From contig CM066033.1 of NCBI GenBank assembly GCA_033557465.1, positions 911,488,808 through 911,552,807 of the forward strand: DNA of 64,000 nt, read 5' to 3'. The DNA is from Ichthyophis bannanicus (taxonomy: Eukaryota; Chordata; Amphibia; Gymnophiona; Ichthyophiidae). This document shows positions 10,565 to 22,793 of this stretch, one piece after another (position 1 is the stretch's first letter; each line of letters begins with the position of its first letter). The translations under genes and the position numbers were made by a program. The notes under the pieces were generated by a model, which was given only the letters and a program-made list of their open reading frames with translations, did no database searches and was not told the DNA's origin.

Positions 10565-10756
10565 GACTGAGCAAGATGGCACCCTTGGGCAGGAAGGGGA
10601 CCGCGCATGCGCGCTGCATTCCCAAAGGCTTTCTTTGAAAGCTGGGGAAATGCTCTGCATGGGGGCTTCGTCCGCGCCAACGTCACCCATATGTGAGGAC
10701 TGATTCCTGCTGCTCCTGGAGAACACCTGTTACAGGTGAGTAACTACGCTTTCTCC
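10565..10756 (+). repeat. DIRS right inverted terminal repeat plus extension
   Basis: 10565-10723 is the inverted partner of the left repeat. 10724-10756 (acacctgttacaggtgagt and on to tttctcc) is the right-only extension, complementary to 10427-10463 in the internal complementary region. Confidence 0.88.
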
Positions 10757-11849
10757 ACTGCTAAGGTGATTTATTATCCCGTCCAATTCAACCCCCTCTG
10801 CCACTGCACAGACGTAGTATGGGTGCGTCTGTACCATGGACAGCACATCAAAACTTGGCATCCAGCAATGCAGAGAGGAGGGACGCTACCATACTGGCCT
10901 CCCTGCGAGGATCAGCATTGTCTTTAGACCAAATGAGTGAATGAATGTCCCAGAGTGGGACAGAAGATGGTGCAGTTTCATCTTTACTTCCTCTCAGTGG
11001 GATGCTATCAGAAAGCTCTCAGAGACTTAGTGAAACTCCTTCTGGGCACCTTGGAGGCAGTATGAGCAGCCCCAGTCTGACTGAGGCTTCAATATTAATA
11101 CGTTCCAACAAGCCTAAAACTCTTTTATACGTTTATATTTCTGGAAAGCTTGATCACCATTTGAGGTATAGAGAAAATGGATTTTTCAAGACTTAATCTA
11201 AGCCAACTCAAGAAGGGAGGAGGCTATTTTTGGCCCTACGCCAGGAAAAACATGAACTTGGTGTAATGCTTATTTGCATTTTCCTTGTAAAAATATTGTG
11301 AAAGGTATATATTCTTTATACTTCAACGGTCAATTTCTTTTCTCAACTTCAAAAAAAGTTTGCAGGTTTGGTCTTAGGCCCTTCTGGGGCCTCTAAGGAG
11401 TGATTTTCAGGTTTACGGTTGATCTTTAGTGAAAATGCCTAGGACAAGTTTTTTCTTTTTACTTTTCATATGACAGACTCTTTCTACATTTTTCATTTGT
11501 TTGTTTCTTTTATCATTTTCATGAATTTTTTGATGTTCTAGGACTTAGACACTTTTACTTCGAAATATGGACTTTGCTGAAAAGAAAGACATTTTTAGGA
11601 AATACCTGGAAAGGCTGGCATTATGATTTTGAAATGTAATTTTGAAGTTTTAGTTGTATTAAATTTATGTCTCAATCTTTTTTCCTTATTTTTTTCCTTT
11701 TAAATTTGTTTCCCTCCTTTGTAGATCCTAAAAATTTCATAGGCCCTAGGCACTGTGCCTAATGGGAAATCCGGCATGGCATATAAGTCTTCTCAGTCTA
11801 AATTTCCTGATATAAGAATATCTTGCCATGTATTCTTGAAATTGCATAA
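10757..11849. other. Unassigned interval, weak plus-strand ORF
   Basis: Mostly AT-rich. A frame at 10945-11196 contains a Ser/Gly-rich stretch (SSLLPLSGMLSESSQRLSE) that looks somewhat protein-like, but it has no recognisable family and no clear splice context. Otherwise nothing seen. Confidence 0.4.
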
Positions 11850-11879
11850 ATAAACCGAAACATGATGGCGGAAAAAGAC

Positions 11880-12726
11880 CAAATGGCCTATCTAGTCTAC
11901 CCTTCTATATCAACTACATTAGTCCATTTTTTACCTTTAGAGATCCTTCATGTTTGTCCCATGTTTTTTTTTTAAATTCAGATACTGTCCTCGTGTCCAC
12001 CACCTTCACTGGGAGACTATTCCATGCATCTACCGCTTTTTCCTTAAAGAAACGTTTATGCATATTACTCCTGAGTCTATCCCCTTTCATACTCATCCCA
12101 TGTCCCCTCGTAGCAGAGTTTGCCTTCAATTGAAAGAGACCCTCCTATGCATTTATGCCACAGAGGTATTTATATGTCTCTATCATATCGCCCCATCCCA
12201 CCTTTCCTCTAAAGTATATATATTAAGATCTTTAAGTCTGTCCTTATCTGCTTCATTACGAAGACCACTAACCATTTTAGTAGCCACCCTCTGAACCAAC
12301 TCCATCCTGCCTAAATCCTTCTGAAGATGTGGTCTCCAGAATTGCACACAATACTCCAAATGAGTTCGCACCAGCGAATTATACAGAGACCTTATCACCT
12401 CATTTTTTCTGCTGGCCATTCCTCTCCCTATACACCAAAACATCCTTCTGATTTTTGCAGTCGCCTTTTCTACCTGTTTAGCTACTTTCAGATCGTCAGA
12501 CACAATTACGCCCAGGTCCCGCTCTTCTTTTGTGGACAGAAGTACCTCACTCCCTCACTGTACAGCTCCTTTGGATTTTTGCAGCCTAAATGCATGACCC
12601 TGCATTTTTTAGCATTAAATTTCAGTTGCCACGCTCAGACTGTTCTTCAAGTTTAGCTAGATCCCTCCTCATGTTGTCGACGCCTTCCTGTGGGTCTATT
12701 TTATTGCAGATTTTGATATCGTTTGC
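11880..12726 (-). pseudogene. CR1 ORF2 remnant: RT C-terminal part
   Basis: This continues the RT after the LTR: ANDIKICNKIDPQEGVDNM, then SDDLKVAKQVEKATAKIRRM, LVRTHLEYCVQFWRPHLQKD, and the tail RFFKEKAVDAWNSLPVKVVD. It differs in wording (SLVRTHLEYC, LQKDL) from the CR1 copies near 7.5 kb and 28.3 kb, so at least two CR1 subfamilies are present. The 3' UTR ends near 11850. Confidence 0.85.
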
Positions 12727-13734
12727 TGTCAGCGCTCCCCCCTTGTGGCCTGGCAGTTGCCTAGGGGTAAGAGGGCGCCCCGATCGTCCTTTGTATTAGA
12801 ATTATCCCATTCGTATGTAGTTGTGTCTGAATAGATTAGAGCCAAGGTCAAAGGTCGCAGGAAATTTCTTTTTATTTAGGAAATAAGGTTCTACTTGACC
12901 AAATCAAATTCTTTGGTAAGGAATTTGAATATTACAAACAAAAGTAATCAGGATGCTTCTCCATTCATAAACATAAGCCTTATCACACAGTCCTTGGCTT
13001 GGCCTTGCTTCTGCGGCTTAGTTTAAACACATATTCACAAAAGGTAATCCTTTACAAACAGCAATCTGTTCTCCGGTCCCCAGGAGGCAGTACAGTACTT
13101 CACTGTTACTTTCACAGCTTTGCATAGCACTAATTCCCTGGTCCACCAACAGGCTTTAAAACTCAGTTCATTTCTCTCCAAGATACTTTTAAACTTTTAG
13201 CTCACTCATGGCTCCATTAATCTTGCAGCTTTATCAGACCAGCATTCATTAATTTGCCTGGCTAAAAGTTATGGGCTTTAGCAAAGAATATTCTCATTCA
13301 GAACTTCTGGGTTTTTCTCCAATTACTTTAAAAACCCTTTCAGCTTCTTATTCCTCTCTGGCACAAAGAGAACATTCAAACTCCATATCAGAAACCTCAC
13401 TTTCATTATAAGTGTCTCCCAGTTCCATCTCCTCTCCACTGGACTCTCTCAGAGACTTGTTCTCCACAGCGTCTGCCTGAGGAGCCTTCACATGCTGCAA
13501 ACCTTTTATCAGCTGCTCCTAATTAGACTTCTCACTACGGGAGGTTGTGGGGGAAGGGCAGGAAAAGGCTTCCCTATTCAAAAGCTTTTTAAGGGCTTGT
13601 AAAGGGCTCACCTTGCCAGCAGTGTGGTGTCCCCTTGTAGGCTCAGCTAGAGACGTACCCTTGCTTTCAGGTTCTCTCAGGAATACTCTACTCCTCTGCT
13701 TCCCAACAGTAGCTTGGTTAAAACCAACTTTTCC

Positions 13735-16700
13735 GACTTCCGGTTTAGCCACGGAAACTGCTGCGGTTCCAGGATCGGGAACATGTGATCCGGGCAAGCA
13801 ATTGTATGGTGCGCCTTATACCTCGAAGAAAAGAGGGGTAGTGATTTTGGTGCATAAACGGCTGAAATTTGTGCCCTATGCCTCTGGGGGGGATAAGATG
13901 GGTAGGGTGGTATGGGTAGTGGGAGAGTGGATCAGCAAGAAGTGTCCTTCTTGAACCTGTATGCTCCCAACGGGCCGAAAGGTACATTCTTCCGAAAGGC
14001 TCTGCGGGAATTTGAACAGCAGGCCCGGGGGGAGTGGGTGATAGGAGGGGACATGAACTGTGTGGTGGGGCCGGAAGATCGATCTAACTATCAGCGGGTG
14101 AAGCACCGGCGGGAGTTGAGACAGTGCTTGGTGGATTGGGGACTGGTTGATATATGGCGCTGGGAGAACCCGGGGATCCGGGGTTACACTTGCTTTACCT
14201 CACGCTTGGGGTGCTACTCCCGAATAGATATGTTTTTGGGGCGCAGGGGACAGTTGGGGGCTCTGGGGAATGTGCAATTACACCCGGTTCTTCTATCGGA
14301 CCATGGCTTGGTCACGGGGGAGTGGACCCCGGGAGGGGGAGGGGGGGGAACCTTTGGAGGTTGGAGGGGGAATATCTCCCTGATTCAGTCGGAGGAGGGG
14401 CAAGCGGGCTGAAGAAGGCTGGCGGGAATTTGACTTGGAATGATAACGGGGAGGTTTCGGATGCCTTGCTGTGGGACAGTGGGGCGTATCTGCGGGGAAT
14501 GCTGATGCAGCTGGGGAGTCGGCGAAAACGGGAGAGGGAGGCGCAGCGACAGGAGTGGCTGCGGGAATTGGCGTTGGCTCAAGGGGAGCACAGTGCGACG
14601 GGTCCCGGGGGGGGAGAGGGCTGCCCAGTTGCGTGCGCGGGTGAACAGATTAGACGTGGAGGGCTTAGAACGGATGATGAGGGCGACCAAAAGGAATTTT
14701 ATGGAAGGGGGAAACAGGGCAGGAAAGCTTCTCGCGAGGCAGCTCCGACGTAAGCGGGAGAGCCGGGTGGTGGCGGTAGTTCGGGATGAGAAAGGGGGCA
14801 GAGTGGCGGAGAGTAGGGAAATTTGTGGGGTTTTCCGTCGTTTCTATGAACAGCTGTACACGGGGCAAGCAGAGGCCACCCCGGAGCGGATTCGGGATTA
14901 TTGGTGGGGCTTCCGGTCCCGCGACTCAGCCTGGAGCAGGCCGAGTGGCTGGGGCGGCGGTTGAGGTGGCGGAGGTACAGAGAGAGATCCGGCGACTTCT
15001 AGGGGGAAGGCGGTCGGAGAGGATGGATACCCTGCGGAATTTTATCAGGTCCTGCGGGTGGAGATGGCGCCGTTTCTGGCACGATTGTTCACTGGATTGC
15101 TGCGGGGGGAGCGCCTACCGGGGTCAATGACACAGGCGAATGTGGTGGTCCTTCCAAAGAGGGGCGAGACCCGGAACGCTGTGAGAATTATCGCCCCATT
15201 GCTCTGATCAACTGTGATGCCAAGCTATACGCGCGGGTACTGGCGGGGCGCCTGGAGGGGATTCTTCCGGACTTGATTCATCCCGACCAGACGGGGTTTA
15301 TCAAGGGCCGAGTCATCGCTGATAACGTGCGGCGGGCAGTGGGGTTGCTCCACTACATACAGGAACGACGCCTCCCAGCAGTGTGTTGGCCTTGGACGCC
15401 GAGAAGGCTTTTGATCGGGTGGGTGGAGTTTTGGTTTGCCCTGATGGATAAGATGGGGCTGGGGGAGGGGTATGTGTGTGGGGTGCGGGCGCTGTATCGG
15501 CACCCGCAGGCCCGGATTCTGGTGAATGGACAGGGGTCGGACTGGTTTGCTCTCCATCGGGGGACGCGACAGGGGTGCCCTCTCTCCCCACTACTTTTTG
15601 CGATAGCCATTGAAGCGCTGGCTATCCGGATTCGAGCTCGGACGGAGATACAGCCCGTTTCGGTGGGGGCGGGGCAGCATAAGATTCTGCTGTACGCCGA
15701 CGACACCTTGCTATTATGGCGAACCCGGTGGGGTCTCTCCCGGCGCTGGTGGAGGAGTTGGAAATGTTCGCTGTGGTATCGGGTTTCAAGGTCAACATGG
15801 CTAAAACGGAGGCGTTGGCTCTTGGTGGTTTTCGGTGGGAGGACTGTCGGGAGTTTCCCTTTAAATGGGCGCCTGGGCATTTTAAATACTTGGGAATTCA
15901 GCTGCCGGCGGACCCCAGCCGCCTATTTGAACTTAATTATCAAACGCTGGGGGGTAAGATTAGTAGCCTGTTGGCGGGGTGGAAAGACCTGCAACTGAGT
16001 TGGGTAGGGAGGGTGGAGGCGTTCAAGATGAGCGTCTCCCCAAGTTCTCTATCTGTTTGTGCAGTTGCCAGTGTGGATCCGGGGGGGATGCTCAAGAAGT
16101 GGGAGGGCATGATTCATAGATTTATTTGGAAGGGCCGAAGGCTAAGATTCGGTCAGCCAACTTCGCCTGGCCAAAGACTGTGGGGGTGTCCGACTGCCCT
16201 CGTTGCGGTGGTATCACCGGGCAGGCATTTTGAAGGCGTGGAGGGCTCACTACCGGAGGGGGGAGAAGCAGCGTGGGTGGGTCTGGAAACTACGGTGATG
16301 GAAGCACATTCACTGACCCAATGGTTAGGTGGTTCGGCGGGATTGATTGGGGGGGTCGGGGGAGGGGGCATCCCTTCTTGGGGGCGATGTGGAAACTACC
16401 AGCAGGGGGAAGGGCAGAAGTGGTTCCCCAGCCCCATCTCGGCCTGGACCAGGGTAGGGACCTTTTCTCCTTTGGAAGGGCAGCTTGGCTGCAGGATACG
16501 ATTGTCAAGTTGGGGGACTGTCTGGTGCAAGGGGAGGTAGGGTCCCACAGGGAGTTGGAACGTAAGGCGCGGAGTCCCATTCCCTTTATCAATACTTTCA
16601 GGTTAGGCACTTTCTGCAGACGGGTGCGAATCTCCGTTGGATTCGGCGCCCGAGTACCGCCATGGAAGACACGCTGTTCCGCGGGAATAAGGACCAAGGC

Positions 16701-17739
16701 ATGGTCGCTAAGATCTATAAGGTGTTGTTGGAAGAGGCGGCGGAGGTGGAGGAGGGAGCCGTGGGGGGCACCGTAGGAGGTGGCATCGGTGGGTGGGGGA
16801 GGAAGGGATGAAGCACAGTGGCAGAGGATTTATAGGTCGATTTATAAGACCACGGGAATTGCTTCGTGGCGGCAAACCCAATTGCAAATACTACATGGGG
16901 CATATATTACTCCGAGCCGACTGACTTGGCGGAGAGGGTTGAGCTTGGGGTTGTGTTGGCGGGGATGTGGTGAGCGGGGAGACTTCCTACACATGTGGTG
17001 GGGCTGCCGGGTTATTCAAGAATTCTGGCAGGTGGTGAGGGGGGGGTTGCTCCGGGGGTCTGGGGATTCTGCCTTGGGGAGGGGAGGGGGGCTGGAAGGG
17101 GGTCCCCGGGTTTGGGGGCTGGGGGGCGCCCCTCTGGTGGTGGGGGGTAGATGGACCACCTGCGGGAGGCTAAGATGCTTCTGGCAGCGCGGCTGGCAAT
17201 TGCCTGGCGCTGGAACTGGGAGAGGGGGCCGAGCGTGGAGGATTGGTGGAGCAAGGTGGAGGAGATGATTCAGTTTGACCAACTGACTTATCGGTTGAGG
17301 GGGAGGGAATGGGAATTCCATAAAATCTGGGATCGTACCTGCTGAGTCCCTTGGGGAGTCCTGGGAGGATGGGGTAAGGGGGAGGCAGTACAGTACGCAT
17401 AGCGCACACAAAGCACACACAAAAACACGATTCGCAGTCACACACTATATCAGGTCCGGGGGCGATAAGCTTGATATAATTTTATTGTTGTATAAATGTT
17501 ATCTAGTTCTGTTGGTTGTTTAGGGATTGATGGTTTCCCTGAATTTTTGTTTTTCTCTATTTTAGCGTTGTGGTTTGAGGCTGATGGTGGGGGACAGCGA
17601 TGTGGCCCCGTCCCCAGGGGCTGATAGCCGAGGGGGGGGGTACTGGGAAGGCAGATGTATCTGTTAGTATTGTGTGATGATTTTTTACCCTGCCTTTCAC
17701 ATGCTTAATAAAAACAAAGTTTCAAAAAAAAAAAAAAAA
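13735..17739 (+). mobile_element. L1/Tx1-type LINE, 5'-truncated
   Basis: A 4.0 kb insertion flanked by a perfect 10-bp target duplication CAACTTTTCC (13725-13734 and 17740-17749) and ending in AATAAA (17706-17711) plus a poly(A) run. It starts inside the endonuclease, so the 5' end is missing. It sits within the LTR-borne ORF and is the youngest of three layers (CR1, LTR, L1). The sequence is strikingly G-rich. Confidence 0.92.
13800..17343 (+). pseudogene. L1/Tx1 ORF2 remnant
   Basis: The endonuclease C-terminal half reads FLNLYAPNGPKGTFFRKAL, VIGGDMNCVVGPEDR and SRIDMFLGR, ending at LLSDHGLV (Ser-Asp-His box). A helical linker follows, then the RT: LIHPDQTGFIKGRVIADNV, GTRQGCPLSPLLFAIAIEAL and the catalytic LLYADDTLLL near 15690-15720. 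The C-terminal region with a Cys/His-like stretch (GLCWRGCGERGDFLHMWWGC) ends at TAG/TGA near 17343. At least five frameshifts break the gene. Confidence 0.88.
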
Positions 17740-18410
17740 CAACTTTTCCAGGCTTCACGTCAGCTGCAGGTTTCCTGTCAGCTGAGCTGTGCTCCAGGCT
17801 GGAACTGTCCCTGTACTGTCTGCAGGAGGTATTTCCTCTAAACCTTCCAGTAAGGTCTCTGCCCCTCAGCTCTGTCCTCAGAGGCTCCTTACCCTGAGAA
17901 TGGCCAGTCCACCAGCATTTAGAAAATATCTCTTCCTCAGAAGAGTCTTCCCCTGGGCTTTGCTCTGACCTTCTCTCCTCTCTGTTCCTGTCTTTGGTCA
18001 GCTTCCTCCGTCCCACCGAGGCTGCAACAACTCCTGAGGTTGAATCTGAATCTCTGTCTGTGTCTGCTCCTTCTCTGTCTCTCCTTGAATGTGGAGCTGC
18101 GTTTCTCTCTCCGTCTCTCCTTGAACGTGGAGCTGTGCCTGGGTCTCCGTTTCTGTTTTTCTTGTGAGTGAAACTTCCCTGCCTAAATGTTTGGGGCTGT
18201 CCTATGGCTCTTGACTCCGCCCCCAAACCTCTCCCATCACCTCCCTCGGTTTCCATGGGAACTGGGTGTGTCTTTGGCTCTACACTCCTGTGCAGGGAAT
18301 CTTTGGCTTTGTTTAGAGTGTTAACCCTTGCTGTTCTTTTGGGTTCAGGAAAAAAGGACTGTTTTTCCTCTCTTTTTCTCCACTCTAAACCTGCTTCTCC
18401 ACCACACTGC

Positions 18411-20375
18411 AAACAAGCAAACCTTACCTGACAGTTCTTCCGTAATATCACTAACAGAATCAGATCAAGGACAGATCCCTGCGGCACATCACTGGTAACT
18501 TCCTTCTCCTCAGAATGAGCTCCAGTTTCCTGTACCCTTTGTTGCCTCCCACTCAACCAATTTCTAACCCAATAAGTAACTTTAGGGTCCATCCCTAGGG
18601 TGCTCAGTTTGTTTATAAGTTGCCTGTTGAAAGGTGTCAATGGTGTCAAAGGCTTTACTGAAATCTAATACACCACATCTAGGGCTCTCCCTCGGTTCAA
18701 TTCCCTAGTCAACCAGTCAAAGAAATCTATCAGATTTGTCTGACAAGACTTGTCTCTGGTGAACCCATACTGCTGCAGATCCTGCAATCCATTGGACTCC
18801 AGAAACCTCATTATTCTCTCTTTTAGTAGCCTTTCCAATAATGTACTAACCACAGAGGTTAGACTAACTGGCCTGTAGTTCTCAATGTCATCCTTACATC
18901 TGCTTTTGTATAAAGGGACCACATGTGCCTTTTTCCAGTCCTCTGGCACCACTCCCAACTCCAAAGAAGCATTGAAAAGGTCAGAAAAGGGAGCCACTAG
19001 AACGTCCCCAATTTCCCTCAATAATCTTGGATGTATCCCATCTGGACCCATGGCTATGTCTACTTTTAGTTTAGCTAGTTCTTCTCGAACACAGTCTTCT
19101 GAAAATCATTCAAGATTCCCATCACTTCTGTTGCTATTTGTGGGTGTTTTCTGAGGTCCTGCTCCAGGCCCTTCATCTGTGAACACAGAACAGAAATATT
19201 TGTTAAGCAATTCCGCGTTATCCTCATTAGCTTCTACATATTTCTCCCCTTCACCCTTGAGTCTGACAATACCACTTTTGCCCTTCCTCCTATCACTAAT
19301 ATCTCTGAAAAATGTCTTATCCCGCCATTTTATTGCACTGGCTATTTCTTCTTCTTTTTGTATCTTTGCTTTCCTGACTACTTTGTTAGCTTCTTTAAGT
19401 TTTTTCAAATACAGATGCCTCTCTTTCTCTCTCTGTGATCTCTTGTATTTCATGAAGGCCTCCCTCTTTTTCTTCACCTTTTCAGCTACTTCTTTTGAAA
19501 GCTATAGTGGTCTCCTTTTCCTTTTATTTACCGTTTTAACAAAAAGGTTGTTTGCCCTTAAAATATCCCCTTTCAGTTTTGCCCACTGTTTTTCTACATC
19601 CCCCAGCTGTTCCCATCCCACTAATGACTCTCTGAGGTATTAGCTCATCTTTGCAAAGTTAGTTTTCCTAAAGTCTAAGGCCCTCGCTTTTGAATGGATT
19701 TTATCAGCCCTAGTACTAATATTGAACCACACCATCTGGTGATCACTGGATGAGAGTTGATCTCCCACTGTAACATCATAAATACTTTCCCCACTGGTAA
19801 GCACTAAGTTCAGTATGGCCCCATCACGTGTGGGTTTTGTTGCCAATTGCCCGAATAGTTCTCCCTGTAGACAATCTAGGATCTTCTTTCTTCTAAATGA
19901 CACCACAGCAGGGATGCGTCAATCCACATCCAGCATATTGAAATCACCTATCAGTAGCACTTCTCCTTTTATAGCAATACTGTGTATGTCTTGTATTAAA
20001 TCTTCGTCCACTTCTACCCCCTGTGATGGAGATCTGTATATCACTCCAATGCAAATAGATTTCTCTTTCCCTCTATCTAGTTTAACCCACAGTGCCTCCT
20101 CTCTCCCTTTTAAGCCCTGCAATTCTATAGCTTTAATATTATTTTTTTACATATAGTGCCATTCCTCCTCACCTTCTTCCTACCCTGTCCTTCCTGACTA
20201 AAGTATAGCCCGGTATAATTACATCCCAGTCATGGTTTTCTGTGAACCATGTCTCCGTAACCACCACTAAATCCAAGTCATCCTCTTCCATTAAAGCCTC
20301 AACATCTGGGATCTCATTTCCCATGCTACGGGCATTTATACACACCACTTTCCACATGCTGCCCCTATTGCCCAT
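18411..20375 (-). pseudogene. CR1 ORF2 remnant: endonuclease and RT fingers/palm
   Basis: On the minus strand the APE endonuclease starts near 20375 (VVCINARSMGNEIPD, VVVTETWFTENHDW) and continues with GVIYRSPSQGVEVDED and LLIGDFNM. A linker follows (19477-19106), then the RT: GPDGIHPRLLREIGDV, VVPLYKSRCKDDIENYRPVS and LLERLLKERIM, up to the break in the FADD box at 18411. Several frame changes (near 19640, 19080 and 18660) and stops are present. Confidence 0.85.
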
Positions 20376-20390
20376 TTCTACAGAGGTATT

Positions 20391-22388
20391 TTAAAAAGTT
20401 AATAAAAATAAGGCACCTCTTGGTGAAGAGCTATGGATAAACCACTGGCTAACAAATACACAGAAATGTACTGAAGCTTTTAGGAGTGTTCATGGCCAAA
20501 ATTGGTTTTTTTTGCCAATTTTTATGCATTTTTATGTGTGCAAGAATGTTTTTATGGGTGCAATTGACTATGCAAGCAATTTGCATGCTCGTTATATTTT
20601 TAGGCGCCTAAAAGAATCAAATTTGCCCTCATGGATGGATACACACTCCTAGGAGCTTGAGAAGGACAAACAGCAGAAAAGAAGGCGATAGTTCTTAGCA
20701 GGATGTGTTAAGGATATCAATACAAATCGCAGGCAAAGTACCAGCACGAGGACAAAACATCAGAATCATGTAATGCACACCCGGAACGTACTGCTGTATT
20801 CATAAATGCTCGGAGAGCAAACAACTTGTACTTTTGCCTTTACTTTGATCTTTTATCCCCTTTTTTTTGTATTATATTTTCAGTCTCAAGGGTTTGCTGT
20901 GATATCACTGGCTATTCTTACGAAGGTCTTGTCACCGGATTACACCCTATGTCTGTTTTACGTGTGCTGAAGGATTGTGATACATGGCAACAAGAAGCCT
21001 TGTGATTACTCAGTGTCATGCTATCCATTGTGTTACAGAACACTTTTACTTTATGGTAACAGAGTACTTCATAGCTAAGAACAACATAAATCAGGTACAA
21101 GAGCTGCGTATTTTTCCTACCCAGTAGTGTGGCGTTTAGTACACGGTTTGGGTGCCGCACTAAAAAGTAGCACGACCCTATCACCAAAAATCCCATTCTA
21201 GCCTGATAGTGTCCACTGGGCGGTGACTGGGAGGGACACAGGCATTGCTGGTGCATTGCAGCCGGCACAGGCATTAAGGGCTCATGCTAACTACATTGAT
21301 GCCTTTAGTGCGGGTGCATCTAATGGCACCTCACCCACATGTATGTTACCGGTGCAGGAGTTAGTAAACATGCTCCAGTGAGAGCGGATACACTGCTGGG
21401 GTCACCCCTACAAGCTCAGCAGCAGAACTCATGCAAAGGGTGGAGAGCTACTCGAAACAGTGCAGGGAGAAGGCCAAAACAGAAATAGTAAATTACAACA
21501 GTCTGCAGGCCAGAAATCAGAACTGCATGCAATGGGGTAATCCCAGGACTGGATCAAGCTTGTTGGGTACATCTGGAGGCAGTTGGCAACCTTAGCCCTA
21601 AGGAATTAAATACCTTAGAGGACACGGAGGACCAGTGAGATTGTAGCTAATCAGTACTTGAAAACGGGAAGCAGAAACAGGGCAGGACTAACCTTTTGGT
21701 GAGCCTTAGGCAAAACAAGTACTTTGAGTCTACATTGTAACACACATATTTTTTTTTAAATAAACTCCCAAAACTGGAGCCCCCTGTGGTTCTGACTGCA
21801 GAGGAATACCAGCATAAGATGAAGCAGAGGGTAAGAAGTGCTACTCACTGAACTAGGTCTCTCCCTGCCGACTGGAGGACAAGGCACAGGAGGTGAGGAG
21901 AATATGCAGACCTTTGTGGGCTTAGGATTCCCTCCCCCCCCCCCCAACTCTTCTTTCTGGAAACAGCTGATTTACTAGGACAAAAATCAGTATGAAGAGC
22001 CACTGAATTAGACATCTGAGAGAGCCCCTCCTAATTGTTTGGGCTCTAGGCATATGCTTAGCTTGCTTGTGCTTTAATCCTGCCCGGAGAAGACTGGTGA
22101 TGGTGGACAGGGCATCGGTTATCCATTATTCAAGGGTTACCAGCTTTCCTATCAGTTACTGATATTACTCAATACTGGGCAGTTACTGATCCGCTAGATG
22201 GGGCAAAGTTCTTTGCAGAGATGTTTTTACGAGGGTTTATAGTCCAGGCCATTTTTCTTAACTTCCTAAATTACAAAGCAGTCTTCTCATTGCAAGCATA
22301 CAAATTCTAGAAGGCTATGAAATGGGAGTCTGAGATATAAGGACTGGGCAAATTATCTGAGTGTTCAGAAAGCCATCTTGTCACTCCA
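20391..22388. other. KHK intron 2, unassigned
   Basis: About 2 kb without genes. Some wording (gtgccgcactaaaaagtagc near 21150) looks repeat-derived, but I cannot assign a family. Confidence 0.45.
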
Positions 22389-22390
22389 GG

Positions 22391-22588
22391 CTGGCGTTTT
22401 TCAACCCTATCCTTGAGGGCACACCTAACCGATCTGGTTTTCAGGATATGCATAATGAATATGCACAAGAGAGATTTGCATACATTGGAGACCTATTCTA
22501 TGTAAATCTCTCTCATGCATATTTATTGTGGCAGACATAAAAACCCGACTAGATATGTGTGCCTGCAGAAGAGGGTTTGGAAACACTG
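22391..22588. mobile_element. hAT-type foldback MITE
   Basis: A palindromic element: ttttcaaccctatccttga at the left and gagggtttggaaacactg at the right. The centre holds two inverted arms (atgaatatgcacaagagaga and its partner aatctctctcatgcatat). The likely 8-bp target duplication is ctccaggc / ctttaggc (6 of 8). The CAGTG-type end on the right fits the hAT superfamily. It has no coding capacity. Confidence 0.72.
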
Positions 22589-22793
22589 CTTTAGGCCGTT
22601 GGTCTCCTGCTGTCTCCATTGCTCATGAACGATTCAAGCCACCAGATACAGTAAATAGTGAATTAAAAAGTGAGGACCCAACCAAGCTGTACTTGGGAAG
22701 TAGGTTCCTCTGGTATCTGAAAAGTTGATTCCTTAGGAAGATGACTGGGAGCCTACTTATCTTTCTTATTTTGGTAGAAATCTCTTTACTCAC

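Larger units (their letters stand above)
4084..10756 (+). mobile_element. DIRS-type tyrosine-recombinase retrotransposon
   Basis: The element has inverted terminal repeats of about 160 bp (4084-4244 and 10565-10723), an internal complementary region (10391-10487) made of the outer edges of both ends, and in order a gag-like gene, reverse transcriptase, RNase H and a tyrosine recombinase. That layout defines DIRS, which replicates via a circle and integrates with recombinase instead of a DDE integrase, so no target duplication is expected. The coding frames carry several frameshifts and a CR1 insertion, so this copy is dead. Confidence 0.93.
12727..18406 (-). mobile_element. Solo LTR (about 1.67 kb) carrying an ORF, split by an L1
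   Basis: Minus-strand ends are TGTGGTGGAGAAGC (18406) and GCGCTGACA (12727), the TG...CA of an LTR. Flanks GCAG (18407-18410) and GCAA (12723-12726) are a 4-bp target duplication with one change, and the CR1 frame is restored when one copy is removed. A polyadenylation signal AATAAA lies at 12871-12876, about 145 bp from the LTR 3' end. Without the L1 (13735-17739) the LTR is about 1,675 bp. No internal retroviral region is present, so it is a solo LTR. Confidence 0.75.
13519..18406 (-). pseudogene. LTR-borne ORF interrupted by an L1
   Basis: The minus-strand frame is open from the LTR 5' end (18406) to 17743. After removing the L1 and one target duplication it continues in frame from about 13734 to a stop at 13519, roughly 290 codons. 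The first Met in the LTR is at PVPMETEGGDGRG. The protein is hydrophilic, rich in Arg, Ser, Glu and Asp, with a repeated SRRDGERN/SRRDREGAD motif and acidic SSEEEIF. No family is recognised, and I cannot tell whether it was ever expressed. Confidence 0.45.
11850..20390 (-). mobile_element. CR1-type LINE, split by a solo LTR
   Basis: Minus-strand CR1 in two pieces. 20390-18411 carries the APE endonuclease and the first part of the RT; 12726-11850 carries the RT end and 3' UTR. At the break the RT reads ELSGKVCLFA on one side and ANDIKICNKID on the other, which is one continuous FADD-type catalytic box with the LTR inserted in it. The CR1 is therefore older than the LTR. Frames are broken by stops and shifts throughout. 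Confidence 0.88.
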
